NCBI RefSeq assembly: GCF_002878395.1
Contig: NC_061121.1
Span: 131,037,046 to 131,101,045 of the forward strand
Length of the DNA: 64,000 nucleotides
From: Capsicum annuum
Lineage: Eukaryota > Streptophyta > Magnoliopsida > Solanales > Solanaceae
Direction of reading: 5' to 3'
Under the pieces are notes generated by a model. That model was not told the origin of the DNA and searched no databases. It worked only from the letters and a program-made list of their open reading frames with translations. Position numbers and translations under genes: made by a program. Positions 23,060-33,901 of the stretch are shown here, one piece after another (position 1 is the stretch's first letter; every line of letters starts with the position of its first letter).

Positions 23060-23936
23060 TTCCTTGAGTCGACTATTGAGCCGTCACAGTCGACTTACTT
23101 GGAAAACACTATACATAACAGAGCAGATTAGATTTCAATAAATAGTAAGTAAATAAGTAATTTTAAATAACAAAACAAAGATTTATCCATGTTCGAAACA
23201 CCAATGTGCCTACTTCCAGTCCCCTCAGGTTTTAAAGCTTCCTTAGATCTTTTCAAAGTAGAGGTTGAGTCCAATGACGGTAAATAAGTTCTAAAAACTT
23301 ATTTTATTTTTCAGATCTTGTGACATAGCCTCAATTGGTATGAAATAGTTGACTCTATCTTATTCTTGTGTAACTTATTTTAACTAAGAAGTACAAAGCT
23401 TTGTACGACTAAGATTGTGACATACTACGGTTTTTCTTTAAAGTTGTGTGAGTGCTTCGATCCTCAATCTTCTCTTTTATACTCTTTAGCTGCTTTGGCT
23501 TCTATTCTTCATAAGAAAACCCAAGAGATTTCTTCTTAATTAGGTATTTGAATTGATTCCTTGATTGGGGATGACACCATAAAGTATGTCCATTTCGGAT
23601 ATGTCCATACATAGTATATCCTTCACAGCCATACCTGTGCATAACAGATATGTCCATGTAGATGGTGTGATATTCTTTTTTTTTTTGCTTTTGTCTTGAT
23701 TGATTCATTTGTCATAAATGTGGGAAGCCAATAGTCTTCGTTTTTGATACTCGTCCAATCTTAGTGCTGGATTTCTTTTAAGTAAATGCTTGCTTCCTTT
23801 GTCGAATATTCTGGATAAATTCCTTGAGGATCTTTTTGATCTTTTGTATCTTCAGTTTATCCTGGGAGATATCTTTTTCATTAGTTTGTCCTTATTAAAA
23901 CATATACTGAGAATATGGGGCTAACAATCTCTGTTA
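23060..23936 (-). repeat. Sirevirus-like 3' LTR
   Basis: The right edge is set by GGGGCTAACA (minus TGTTAGCCCC) at 23936, just after the PPT region in transcription order. The left edge is uncertain; TGAGTCGACT near 23065 is the best candidate because element F coding sequence stops just before it. ORFs in this stretch show no family resemblance. Confidence 0.6.
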
Positions 23937-24029
23937 TTTTAATACTGACAAATAATAAACAACAATTAACTTCCTTATTTTATCTTATTGATTTGCTCCC
24001 CTAGACTTTAAAGAATCTCTAATGTACCT

Positions 24030-24172
24030 TCTTTCTTTGAGCATTAATTGATGTTCATCCTTTGATAGTCGACTTATTCCCCCTAACTTAAAATCATCTA
24101 TGATGTTTCTTGCTTTCTTTGAGCTTCACTTGACTCTCATCCTTTGATAGTCAACTTCCTCCCCCTGACTTG
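24030..24172 (-). promoter_or_regulatory. Duplicated polypurine tracts of the Sirevirus-like element
   Basis: Two copies of a ~60-bp segment on the minus strand each contain a purine run (AGGGGGAATAAG near 24070-24085 and AGGGGGAGGAAG near 24150-24165) followed by TCAAAGGATGA(A/G). Plus-strand priming would start at such tracts before the 3' LTR. Confidence 0.7.
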
Positions 24173-24399
24173 CAAGCACCCCTGATAATTCTGTTTTATC
24201 CCCATTTTGGCATACTAAAAAATAACAACACAGCAGACAAGCAAAAAGAAATAGTAGACATATAGCAAGTAAGTAATCAAATGAATTACCAAACGACTAA
24301 ACAAAATAAAATAGTGTGGTATACAGTGAGTAAATATCATTTTACAAACCAAAAAAGAAGGGACAGGATCCCCTTTTGAATAGTAGTAATCATTCAACG

Positions 24400-25301
24400 C
24401 TTGGCCAAAAAGTACGTGAGGGTATCGTGTATGTTATGGAAGAATCGTTCATAAGATTTTTCAATATTTTTAGGGGAGGATTAGGAGTTCTTAACAGATA
24501 TTACAAGCTCATCATTTGAAGAGTTCACTTCAGACATGAGGGATTCCATGCGAGTAAACACTCTAGTGAATAGTTTGACGCCTTCTTGCTTGAATTCGTC
24601 AATGATTAGTCATACTTTGCCTATATCGGTGGTCGTGCTCTTCCCAAACAAAAACCCCATAGAAGTCAACTCCTCAAGTAGCATTACTCCTTCCTCAATA
24701 TTTTTTAAGCGATCCTTGAGTTCCTCTATTTCCTTTAACACAGGAAGAATGGGGTTATAAACTGACTTGCTTACCTTAGGGAGATCTAATTTTGCTCAAG
24801 CAGAGTCCTTTTTGCACTATTTATTTTCTACCAAAATATAGCCTATACTGGTGAAAGTCTTTGAGTCATAGATAGTAGCGACTTCCACGTAGAGAGGGGG
24901 CATGCAGAGACGTCAATAGAATAATATAGAAAAATCTGGGTAATTAACAGTCCATAAGGTAGGTTGGCAGAGGCATGAGCATCTTTAGAACTCTCATGCA
25001 TATATTCGCGAAACCAATTTACCAAATTTATCATGTGATTTTTCACCATGCAATATAGAACAAACAAATCTTGGTAGGTTATTTGTTGAGGGATACCTTT
25101 CTGGGGATTAGTGTGGTGGTGATGATGTGGATCATAACGTGGTACTTAAAACAGATAGATGGGGGACCAAAGCTAGAATACATTGTGTTCGGTACGAACA
25201 AGGTCTTTTTCTCTTATTCAAAGCACACTTCAAAACCTTTAATCCAGGATCCATTCATAAAGGGATTTGGATAGATTTATCATGAAGCGAGTTCTAGTCA
25301 T
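24400..25301 (-). pseudogene. Envelope-like ORF of Sirevirus type (putative plant transposon protein domain)
   Basis: Minus-strand ORF remnant between RNase H and the LTR. It opens with ATG at 25301 (MTRTRFMINLSKSLYEW). After a stop and shifts it reads FVLYCMVKNHMINLVNWF (24999-25052), then ASANLPYGLLITQIF and YYSIDVSACPLSTWKS. The LPYG...L(I/T)xIF block is the hallmark of the plant domain found in proteins called envelope-like in SIRE elements. The C-terminal half (24700-24430) reads EIEELKDRLKNIEEGVMLLE and later FTRVFTRMESLMSEVNSS, a likely coiled coil. I see no clear membrane segment. Function in the family is unknown. Frameshifts break this copy. Confidence 0.68.
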
Positions 25302-25512
25302 TGGAGAGAAGTATGGACAAGGATTTTAAAAAGGGGGAAGAAAAAGATGAAGAGATGGATAGACGAAGAGGGGTGAATGAATTGAGGGGAAGATGAAAAG
25401 AAGTAAAGTGAATGAGGTGACTGCTGAGGTGAAGGGATGGTAGAGAGGGGTGTTGGGAAGATAAAAGGGTAAAAGGGAGATAAGGTGACATAAAAAGAGG
25501 TAAAGTAGTGTG
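25300..25512. repeat. Polypurine/polypyrimidine tract
   Basis: About 210 bp that is almost all A and G on the plus strand (runs such as AAAAAGGGGGAAGAAAAAGA), so C/T-rich in the element's sense strand, just upstream of the envelope-like ORF. Two overlapping long frames here (Ser/Pro/Phe/Leu-rich) arise from the composition and are not genes. Confidence 0.85.
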
Positions 25513-25629
25513 ACCTTTTTTCAAAAAGGTTTTCCAAAATTAAACAGAGTAAATAATAATAATAAGGCAGTTAAAAAGAATTTTACAAAAATAAAACTTA
25601 TGACTCATTAATGCTAATAATACCAAGTC

Positions 25630-26472
25630 TTTATCGAAGAAACAAAATCTTTCTTCTAACAGGGCCTTAGTAAAAATATCTGCCAACTGATTTTTAGAAT
25701 CAACAAATATTAGACAAAAATTGTCATTTTCTACATGATCTCGAAAAAAATGATGTTAATATCAATGTGTTTAGCACTAAAATAATGCACAATATATTTA
25801 GACAAACCAACAGCACTAGTGTTATCACACATTATAGTCACAAATTCAAAAGAAAAATTAAAGCTAGGTAGTTGATACATAATCCATAAAATTTGTGTCC
25901 CACAACTTCTAGCTGCTATGTATTTGGCTTCAGTTTTTTATAGAGCAACTGAAGTTTGCTTCTTACCATTCCATGAAATTAGAGCATCACTAAGAATTTG
26001 GCATGTTCCACAAGGGCTTTTTTCTATCATTCTTATCTCCTACAAAGTCAGTGTCGTAGTATCCAATTAAGCCAAAATGAGAGGATAAAGAGTGCCATAG
26101 TCCAGTATCATTTGTTACAATGAGATACCAAATGATTCTTTTGATGATAGTTTGATGGGACACCTTAGGAGTTAACTGGAACCTTGCATAATTAAACACA
26201 CTGAACATAATGTCTGGTCGACCGGAAGTCAAATAGAGCAGTGATCCAATCACTCCCCTATATGAGTGATCCAATCACTCCCCTATATGTCTTTTTATCA
26301 ACGTCTTTTCCAAATAAGATTGAATCAAGACTTGTGGATAGACTCATTGGGGTTCCATAGGCCTTTCTCTTTTTCATGGAAAACTTTTTGATAAATTCCT
26401 CCATATATTTGGCTTGACTAATGAAAGTACCTTTGGGAATTTGCTTGATTTGTAATCCCAATAAAAATATGA
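25630..26472 (-). pseudogene. Copia RT C-terminus and RNase H
   Basis: Minus-strand Ty1/Copia pol fragment. From right to left: LQIKQIPKGTFISQAKYMEE, KKFSMKKRKAYGTPMS, YRGVIGSLLYLTSGRPDI with MFSVFNYARFQ, HFGLIGYYDTDFVGDKNDRK, then an EAKYIAA (STAEAEYIAA) block and FVTIMCDNTSA near 25830, ending in a QLADIFTK-like word at about 25680. These are the Copia RT tail and RNase H in the normal order. A 25-bp tandem duplication at 26240-26289 duplicates the YRGVIGSL codons and shifts the frame. Integrase and the RT YxDD box lie beyond the breakpoint and are absent. Confidence 0.88.
26240..26289. repeat. 25-bp tandem duplication in Copia RT
   Basis: AGTGATCCAATCACTCCCCT plus ATATG occurs twice in a row with no mismatch. 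25 is not a multiple of 3, so it breaks the reading frame. Confidence 0.95.
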
Positions 26473-28478
26473 TGTCAAGACCAAAACCAGGGACAGGTTG
26501 TGATGGTTATCTCAAGTCCCGCATGGACTGGAGATCACCCCTACACGTAACCAGACCAAACAGACAAAACCCTGAGGTCAGCTAAATTTCGAAGATATAA
26601 CAAGATAGGAGAATATCAATTTAAAGACACTATAATGAATCCAAGACCAAAACCAAACAATACCAGTATCACTGCCAAACTAATACCAGTACCAGTACCA
26701 ATAACAACACCGCCCTTGCACACAGTAGTTCGACAAATCCTCTAATAAAAACCAAAGAATATTCGGTCGGGACATGCCCCCAACTATAGCCAAAACTAAG
26801 ACCAAAGGAATAGTAAAGTAGTAAAGTAATCCATAGCATGAAATGGAGTCCTCAAAAGTATGGAAGCTCACTACTTCAGTCTGACTCAAAGTTATCCCTG
26901 AGTCACCTAGTTACTAATCAGAAGGAGTGGAAGTATAATTAACTCCTGCATCGCGTAGAGATACAACATCCGAAGATGATTAACATGGTGAACTCTAGTA
27001 TGAAATAGGAAAATAAAGATAACATAATGATATGTTAATAGTTTAATATTATTCAAAAATAATGTGCATATTCTAATGCAACAACATACATACATACACA
27101 TATATGTATACATACATACATATAGATATATAACATGCCATGATAGGGAACAAAGCTTAACATATTTTACAAAACTTTATCCTGGATTGTGTAGCTCAAT
27201 AGTTATATAATAGTACCCACAGGCTATAGGCCCCAGCTCTCACCCCCCTATTCAAGCCCCAGTGCGTGTAGCCGCACAAACCAGAGAATAATCCCATATA
27301 TAAGCACATGGGGGACTCAAACCCTCCAACATAAGACAAGGTGACTTAAGCATCCGATAATATAATATTTATAAGGGACTCAAACCTCCCTAATCATGAA
27401 ATAATAATAAGGCAGACTCGAACCTCTTTTGTCACTTTGACCCCCGCATTGGCAAATGAGTTTCCAGTATCGATCAATCAGAACTCCACTTTCACAACTC
27501 AGCTACACAACTCTTTATTAGACACCAATTAAAACAATTGTCATACATTCCTATTCAGTGATACATAATACACTTTTTAGGCATATATTGCTGGTATCGT
27601 CATACTAACTACACTTGCAAAGTATCACATCATGCCAATCAATTTCCATTAACTTGGGGAGAATAACTCCCTTTGTTCATTAATATACATTAGGAAACAC
27701 CGAAACCCTCTGTTCATTAAATCATACTATTGTATTCCAAATACTTCTTTATTATGTGCAATAGTTCAAGGCTAGTTTCATTTTTTAACAAATTCCCACA
27801 TTTCTTATAACTAAAACCAATTCCACATTATGGGGTAGGTATTATAAATATTTCAAACGTCACAAGTTTAGAAAAATCACAATTCCCTAGTTAATTCACC
27901 AAACCCATGCACCCATAAGTCCAAAACCATATTAAAAGCATGAAAATCATATATATAAACATGGGAAACATTGTTTGATTCATAACATTCAAAACAACCC
28001 AACCTTTGTTTGCAAAATCAAAATAATAACCTTATGAAAAACACTCTAAATCACATGGTTTTGAAAAATTAACCATAAGGGAAGAGTGACATGACTTAAT
28101 CACCAAGAAGTACAGGGAGAAATCTCCCTTGAAATCCCTAATTGATTAGCTTGACCCTAAGTGTTCTTGACCTTGAGTATTTAGGAGTGTTCTGAGAGGT
28201 TATTGGATGTGTTTCTTATAGCTAATGGTTCCCTAAGTACGTTATAAGATGTGGGTTTTAAGTTGGAAAAGAGGGGAAATATCAAGAATGACCTCAACTT
28301 AAAAGGTGGAAAAACTCGTCTTTGGTTATGAGTCAAGCCCTTAACTCGTACCCTCATATTACGACTCGTGACCACAATTTGTAACAAAGTGATGATGAGG
28401 ACCCCTATACATCGCCCACCTTAACACTCCACCAACCCATTTGTAAGGAGATCTTATGATTCATAAGGTCTAGTCATT
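26473..28478 (-). repeat. Element D 3' LTR (U3 end missing)
   Basis: Starts TGTCAAGACCAAAACCAGGG. It aligns along its length with the E LTR (31685-33887), including the block ATGATAGGGAACAA, the repeated GGGGGACTC(A/G)AAC words and the block CAATTAAAACAATTGTCATAC. The match stops after GTCTAGTCATTAG near 28474, about 270 bp short of the U3 end. A TAC/AT microsatellite is at 27067-27132 and ACCAGTACCAGTACC near 26690. Confidence 0.88.
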
Positions 28479-28479
28479 A

Positions 28480-29170
28480 GTAAAGTAACGGCCTCAACCA
28501 TAATTCCACTTCAAAAACTTAGCATACAATTGTTGATCTTTCACGATTTAAATACAATACGGGGGTGATAAACATGATCTGCCTAACTCTTAGAATACAC
28601 AAGAATATCATCTATAAACATGATGACGAACAAATCCCAAAACTGATGAAAGTCCTTTTTTATCAAGTCCATAAATACCACTGGGCAATAGTCAAACTAA
28701 AATACATGACTAAGAACTCGTAATGACCATACCAGGTTTGGAAGGCATTCTTAAGTATATCCACTTACCTAATCTTTGGCTGATGATAACCGGACCTAAG
28801 ATCAATCATAGAGAAACAATTATCACTCTGAAGCTAGTCAAATAAATCATCAATCCGAGGGAAAGAATACTTACTGTTCACGAAAACCTTATTCAACTAA
28901 CGGTAATCAATGCACATTCAAAAGGAACCATCCTTCTTACGTATGAAAAAATAAGAGAGTAGGACGGATAAACCCTTTGTCAAGGAGGTCTTTCAACTTC
29001 TCCTTAAGCTTTTTCAACACAGCAAGAGCCATTCTATATAGAGGGATAGAGATAGGATGAGTGTCCGAAAAAAGGTCAATCCCATAATTAATCTCCCTAT
29101 TGAGAGGGATACAAGCAATACCATCAGTAAAGAGCTTGAGAAATTCACTAACCACGGGAACAGAATGCAT
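28480..29170 (-). pseudogene. Element D reverse transcriptase fragment
   Basis: Minus-strand RT. The N-terminal block at 28937-29170 reads INYGIDLFSDTHPIS with LKEKLKDLLDKGFIRP. Further on are the RT core words and, at about 28590-28625, an intact catalytic box (FVIMFIDDILVYS). Beyond it the sequence jumps into LTR, so the RT thumb, RNase H and integrase are gone. Stops are scattered through the palm region. This is the only D/E copy with an undamaged FIDD box. Confidence 0.85.
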
Positions 29171-29379
29171 GAAGGACCCTCCAAGTTAGAATCTTTAACC
29201 CAGACCAAATGATAGAGACATCTCGTGGAAATCAACATTAGGGATCTAAGATATGATATGAATTTTCTCTTAGTCATCAGAGAACCCCCTACCCACTTAA
29301 TGAGTGGCTCATTATGGAATATAAGTAAGACCTTACAGGTCTAATAATCTAAGAAGGCATAGCACAAATGAAAGCAATC

Positions 29380-29640
29380 TATCCCCTATATGACATCAAA
29401 ATCAATCATGTCTAACTCTATCAGATCTATTTGAGTTGCTCTACCACCAAAAGATACCACACAACCCCTATAGACTCTTCTAACAACTACTAAGTCACCC
29501 ATCGAGGTTAGAACTAAAAAGGGATCAAGGATACACTCGAGACCGAAACAAAAATGCATAGCCACAAATGGGGCCACATAAGAAAAAGTAGACCCTAGAT
29601 CAAGCAATCAATACACTTCATGTGAATAGAGTTGTAGCAT
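29380..29640 (-). pseudogene. Element D protease
   Basis: Minus-strand aspartic protease remnant, open for 73 codons (29386-29607). LDLGSTFSYVAPF stands where the family has the DxGST/S-YVS active site, and the frame ends IDLIELDMIDFDVI, which leads into the GMDWL motif. It lies between gag and RT as expected. Confidence 0.82.
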
Positions 29641-29689
29641 ACTAGTGATGGTATTAAGGGATGCCTCAAAGTCTTGGAGGCAACAAAAC

Positions 29690-30720
29690 GAATATTAGAA
29701 GGACAATCCCTATGCAGATGACAATTCTAACAATATTTAGAACACTTGTTTCTCACGTCTTCACAAAATCCACAATGTATCTAACCGAAGAATCTTCAAG
29801 GAGGATATAATAGAGTGAATTAAGCCCCACCAGTTTGAGATTGGGCACCCTATGCCCTAAATCCATTATCATGTTGAGAACGACGATCACCTGACAGTTT
29901 TAAATAAGGATTATTAGAAGTAGAGTAAGAACCAAAACTTCTCCACTTCTTCTTAGACCACTTCCTATTATCTCTACCACTCTGTTGTTGACCTCTATGC
30001 TAGTCATAAAATTTAAACTTCTTATTCTATCTTTCTCCTATCTCTGTCTACTTCTTCTTCTCTTTCTCAACCTGTTGAATAGACATAACCAATCTTAAGA
30101 TGTCCATATACTTTTTCAACAAGGTTACTCTCTATAATCAAATCACGGGACAATCAATAAGGCAGCCTTACTCTCTAGAATTAAATCATGGGATAATCCA
30201 GTGGCAAATTTTCTCATTCTAGCCCTCATGCCAGACACTAACTTGGGAGCATATCGGGTCAACTGATGGAATTTCACGGCCTACTCATTAACCGGCATCA
30301 AGCCTTGCTTCAGATTAACAAACTCTTCCTCTTTTGCCTTCCTCAACTCCTAAGAAAAGAAGCAATCCAGAAATCTATTAGAGAAATTATCCCACATTGC
30401 AAATTTGACATCATCTCTCCTAGATTGTTCCATTCCTTATACCATTGGTAGGCTACATCCTTCAGCTGATAGGCAGTGAATTATACACCCTCCATACTAG
30501 TGGCATGCATAACACAGAAGATCTTCTCCATCTCATCAATGAAATCTTGAGGATCCTCCTCAACTTTAACACCAGTGAATACAAAAGGACTCAACCTCAT
30601 AAACTGGCCAACCCTTGTGTCCTTAGAAAATGGATTAATTAAAGCTACATACTCAGACTGAGAAGCTACGAACTGAGCGAACATATGAAAGGAATAATGA
30701 AATTCCATAATCAACAGTTT
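29690..30720 (-). pseudogene. Element D gag
   Basis: Minus-strand gag. The capsid start at 30481-30714 reads FMRLSPFVFTGVKVEEDPQD and FIDEMEKIFCVMHAT, typical of this clade. The zinc knuckle near 29700-29755 reads NKCSKYC, a stop, then NCHLHRDCPSN, keeping the HxxxxC end. A basic, Ser-rich linker separates them. Plus-strand ORFs over this region are antisense shadows. Confidence 0.85.
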
Positions 30721-31083
30721 AGCCTGAGGAGATCAAGGAGGATTATAGGGGAACGATGGAACTCCATTAGGGAAATTAGGAATTGGACCCTTAGACTGGG
30801 TCGATACCCCATAAGCAAGATATGTCCCACCAGCATTGTCCTCAAGCGGGAAAGATCTTTCTATGAGCTTCAGATCGTCAGGGAGGCATGATTTGAAAAA
30901 TAAACAAATGAGAATTCAAGAGACTCAAGACCTTAGACTCTATAGCGTGAAACATAACAACAAGAAAGGGAAACATTCCTAAATATCTTATAGCCTCTCC
31001 CCTATAAGTGTGGCATACTACACACCCCTAAAAGAGACTCTACTCAACACGGCTTTTGCCAGACATCCAATAATACCAAACCT

Positions 31084-31096
31084 GGCTATGATACCA
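31084..31096 (-). promoter_or_regulatory. Element D primer binding site (tRNA-iMet type)
   Basis: On the minus strand TGGTATCATAGCC, one base from TGGTATCAGAGCC, starts four bases after the LTR end at 31101. The leader between it and gag (30721-31083) has no coding signal. Confidence 0.9.
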
Positions 31097-31100
31097 TCCT

Positions 31101-31541
31101 TGTCAAGACCCAAACCAAGGCCTGGCCGTTATGGGCATCTCAAGTCTCGTATGGACAGAAGATCACCCTCTACACCTAACAACACCAAATACACCATACC
31201 CTGAGGTTAGTTGAATTTTAAAAATATAACAAGATAAGAGAATATCAATTTAAAGATGTTATAATAAGTCTAAAACAAAAACCAAATGATACCAGTATAA
31301 ATGCCAATACCAATACCAGTACCAGTACCTATACCAACACCGCCTATGCCCACAGTAATTCGACAAAGCCTCTAAATGAAACTAAAGAATATCACGTCGG
31401 GACATGCCCCCAACTATAGCCAAAACCAATAGCAAAGGAATAGTAAAGTCATAAAGTAATCTATAGCATGAAATGGAGTCTTCCAATGTATGAAATCTCA
31501 CCACTTCAGTCTGAGTTAAAGTTAGCCCCAAATCACCTTTA
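31101..31541 (-). repeat. Element D 5' LTR (truncated)
   Basis: Starts TGTCAAGACCCAAACCAAGG and matches the first ~440 bp of the D and E 3' LTRs, including the ACCAGTACCAGTACC run. It stops abruptly after AAATCACCTT, where Copia sequence begins. Confidence 0.9.
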
Positions 31542-31684
31542 AGTTTCCATAGGCCTTATAGATGGACTCATTGGGGTTCCGTGGGCCTTTTCAAACTTTT
31601 TGATAAATTTCTTCGTATATTTGGCTTGACTAATTAAAGTACCTTTAGGCATTTACTTGATTTGGAATCCTTAGAAAAATATAA
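31542..31684 (-). mobile_element. Copia RT fragment, second copy
   Basis: About 140 bp matching 26330-26472: GACTCATTGGGGTTCC, AACTTTTTGATAAATT and ATATTTGGCTTGACTAAT are shared, and the fragment joins an LTR at the same base as the first copy (TATAA here, TATGA there). It encodes the minus-strand Copia words around KFxMKKxKxYGTPMS. Confidence 0.92.
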
Positions 31685-33887
31685 TGTCACAACTAAAACC
31701 AAGACTTGGCTGTGATGGTTATCTCAAGTCCAGCATGTATCATAGATCACCCACTATACCTAATCAAACCAAACACACCACACCCCGAAGTTAGCTGAAT
31801 TTCAAACATATAACAAGACAAGAGAATATCAATTAAAATACATTATAATTAATCTAAAAAAAACCAACCAATGCCAGTACCAATGCTAAACGAATACTAA
31901 TACCAGTACCAATACCAACACTGCCCATGCCCCCAGTAGTCCCACAAAGCCTCTAATAAAAACAAAGAATATTCGATCGAGACATGCCCCCGACCATAGC
32001 CAAAACAAAGAGAAAAGGAATAGTAAAGTAGTAAAGTAATACAGAGCATAAAATGGAGTCCTCAGAAGTATACAAGCTCAACACTTCATTCTGACTTAAA
32101 GCTATCCCCGATTTACCTAGTCACTGAGCAGAAAAAGTGGAAGTATAAATAATTGTTGTGTCGCCTGGAGACACAACGTCCAAAGATGGTTAGTGGGGCG
32201 AATACTTGCATGAAACATGAGAATAAGGATAACTTAATGATATGATCACCAGTTTAAAATTATTCAAAAACAATGTGAATATTCTGATGCACAAACATAT
32301 ATATATATATATATATATATCCCATGCCATGATAGGGAACAAGGTTTAATATGTTTTTCAAAACTTTAGCCTGGATTGTGTAGCTCAATCGTCATATAAC
32401 AGTACCCACGGGCTATGGACCCCAGCTCTTACCCCTAGTTGGGCCCCAGTGTGTATACTCACAAAAATCAAAGAATAATATTATATATATACACATGGGG
32501 ACTCGAACCCTCCAACATATACCAAGGTGACTTAAGAACCTGATCATATATTGATTTATGGGGGACTCGAACCTTTTTAATCATGAAATAATAATAAGGG
32601 GGACTCAAACTTCCCTGGTCACTTGGACCCACGGTTCGACAAACGTGATTTCCCATATCGGTCACTTGGACCTCCACTTTCATGACACAGCTACACAACC
32701 CTTATTAGAGCCCAATTAAAACAATTGTCATACGTTCCTATTCAATGAACCACAATACACTTTTTTGGCATACATTGTTGGTATAATCATATAAACTACA
32801 CTTGCAAGGTAACACATCATGCCAAACAATTTCCATTAACTTAGGGAGAATAACGCCCTTTTTTCATTAATACACATTAGGGAACACCGACTCCCTTTAT
32901 TCATTTAATCATACCATTGTATTCCAAATACTTCTTTATATTGTGCAATAGTTTAAGATAAGTTTAGTTTTCTTACAAATTCCCATAGTTCTACAAACTA
33001 AAATAGATTACACATTATGGGGTTCGGGTTATAACCACTTCAAAAGTCACAAGTCTGAGAAAATCACAATTCCCTATTTCATTCACCATACCCACGCACC
33101 CATAAGTTCAAAACGATATTAAAAGCATGAAATCATATATATAAACATGGGAAACATTGTTCAATTTGTAACATTCAAAAAACCTAACCTTTGTTCTAAT
33201 AACAAAATTAATAACCTTATTCACAACACTCTAAATCATATGATTTTGTAAAATTAACAATGAGAGAAGAGTAGCATGCCTTAATCACCAAGAAGTACAA
33301 AGAGAAATCACCCTTGAAAGTCATAGTTCATTAGCTTGATGAAAACCCTAAGTGTTCTTGACCTTGACGAATTTGGGAGTGTTCTGAGAGGTAATTTGAT
33401 GTGTTTATGGTAGCTAATGATGTCCTAGGGAAGTTATAAGATGCGGGTTTTAAGTTAGACAAGAGAGGAAATATCCAGAATTCTCTAAAATTAAGAGCTG
33501 GAAGAAGTCATCTTTGGTTACGAGTCAACACCTAGACTCATACCTTCACCTTACAACTTATGACCGCAAGTCATAAATAAGACTGTGACTAGAACACTTA
33601 TCAGGGGATCTTACGTCTTGCAATGTCTAGTCATGAGCAACATAGAACCCAAAAGAATTGAACACTAGACATCATATGATTTTAACCTATGACTTATAAC
33701 ATATCCTCACGCCTCATAGTGAGCCACTCGTACTCTGAGCAGAACCTTGCCACTAAGTTTCTGATTTGGTTACGACCAGGGTCCTAAGAACCATAGCCAC
33801 ATCTCATGACTCGTCACCATAATTCGTGATCAAGGCAGTGATCCCAAAGCTCAAGAATTTCAAGGGCCAAAAATATATGGCGTTACA
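31685..33887 (-). repeat. Element E 3' LTR
   Basis: Begins TGTCACAACTAAAACC and ends GGCGTTACA (minus TGTAACGCC). An uninterrupted AT microsatellite is at 32290-32320, followed by CCATGATAGGGAACAAGG. Near the U3 end (33520-33850), words of the type GACTCATGACC/ACTCGTCACC recur in both orientations. Confidence 0.92.
32290..32320. repeat. (AT)n microsatellite in E LTR
   Basis: About 15 uninterrupted TA/AT units, at the same LTR position as the mixed TAC/AT tract of D. Confidence 0.95.
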
Positions 33888-33901
33888 TTCTCTCCAACTT
33901 G
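33888..33901 (-). promoter_or_regulatory. Element E polypurine tract
   Basis: On the minus strand AAGTTGGAGAGAA lies immediately before the 3' LTR start TGTAACGCC, the expected position for plus-strand priming. Confidence 0.8.

Larger units (their letters stand above)
23060..26472 (-). mobile_element. Ty1/Copia element of Sirevirus type, partial
   Basis: Minus-strand Copia element. In transcription order it has RT C-terminus and RNase H (26461-25630), a CT-rich spacer, an envelope-like ORF remnant (25301-24400), two polypurine tracts and a 3' LTR whose start TGTTAGCCCC is at 23936. An ORF after RNase H together with repeated PPTs is characteristic of Sireviruses (SIRE/Maximus); the assignment is inference from order and motifs. 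Gag, protease, integrase and the 5' LTR are missing because the element is cut at 26472 by the LTR of element D. Confidence 0.75.
26473..31541 (-). mobile_element. Element D: deleted Ty3/Gypsy element
   Basis: Minus-strand Gypsy element: 3' LTR (26473-28478, U3 end missing), RT, protease, gag, primer site and a 5' LTR truncated at 31541. Integrase, RNase H and part of RT are deleted, with a direct LTR-to-RT join near 28478. Its left neighbour is Copia sequence, and the same Copia sequence follows its right end at 31542. It is paralogous to element E. Confidence 0.85.

Noticed and set aside
24536..24760. 74-codon plus-strand ORF (Ser-rich)
   Set aside because: It is the antisense shadow of the coiled-coil part of the envelope-like ORF.
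25294..25537. Two overlapping Ser/Pro-rich minus-strand ORFs
   Set aside because: They are products of the polypyrimidine strand; composition alone keeps stops rare.
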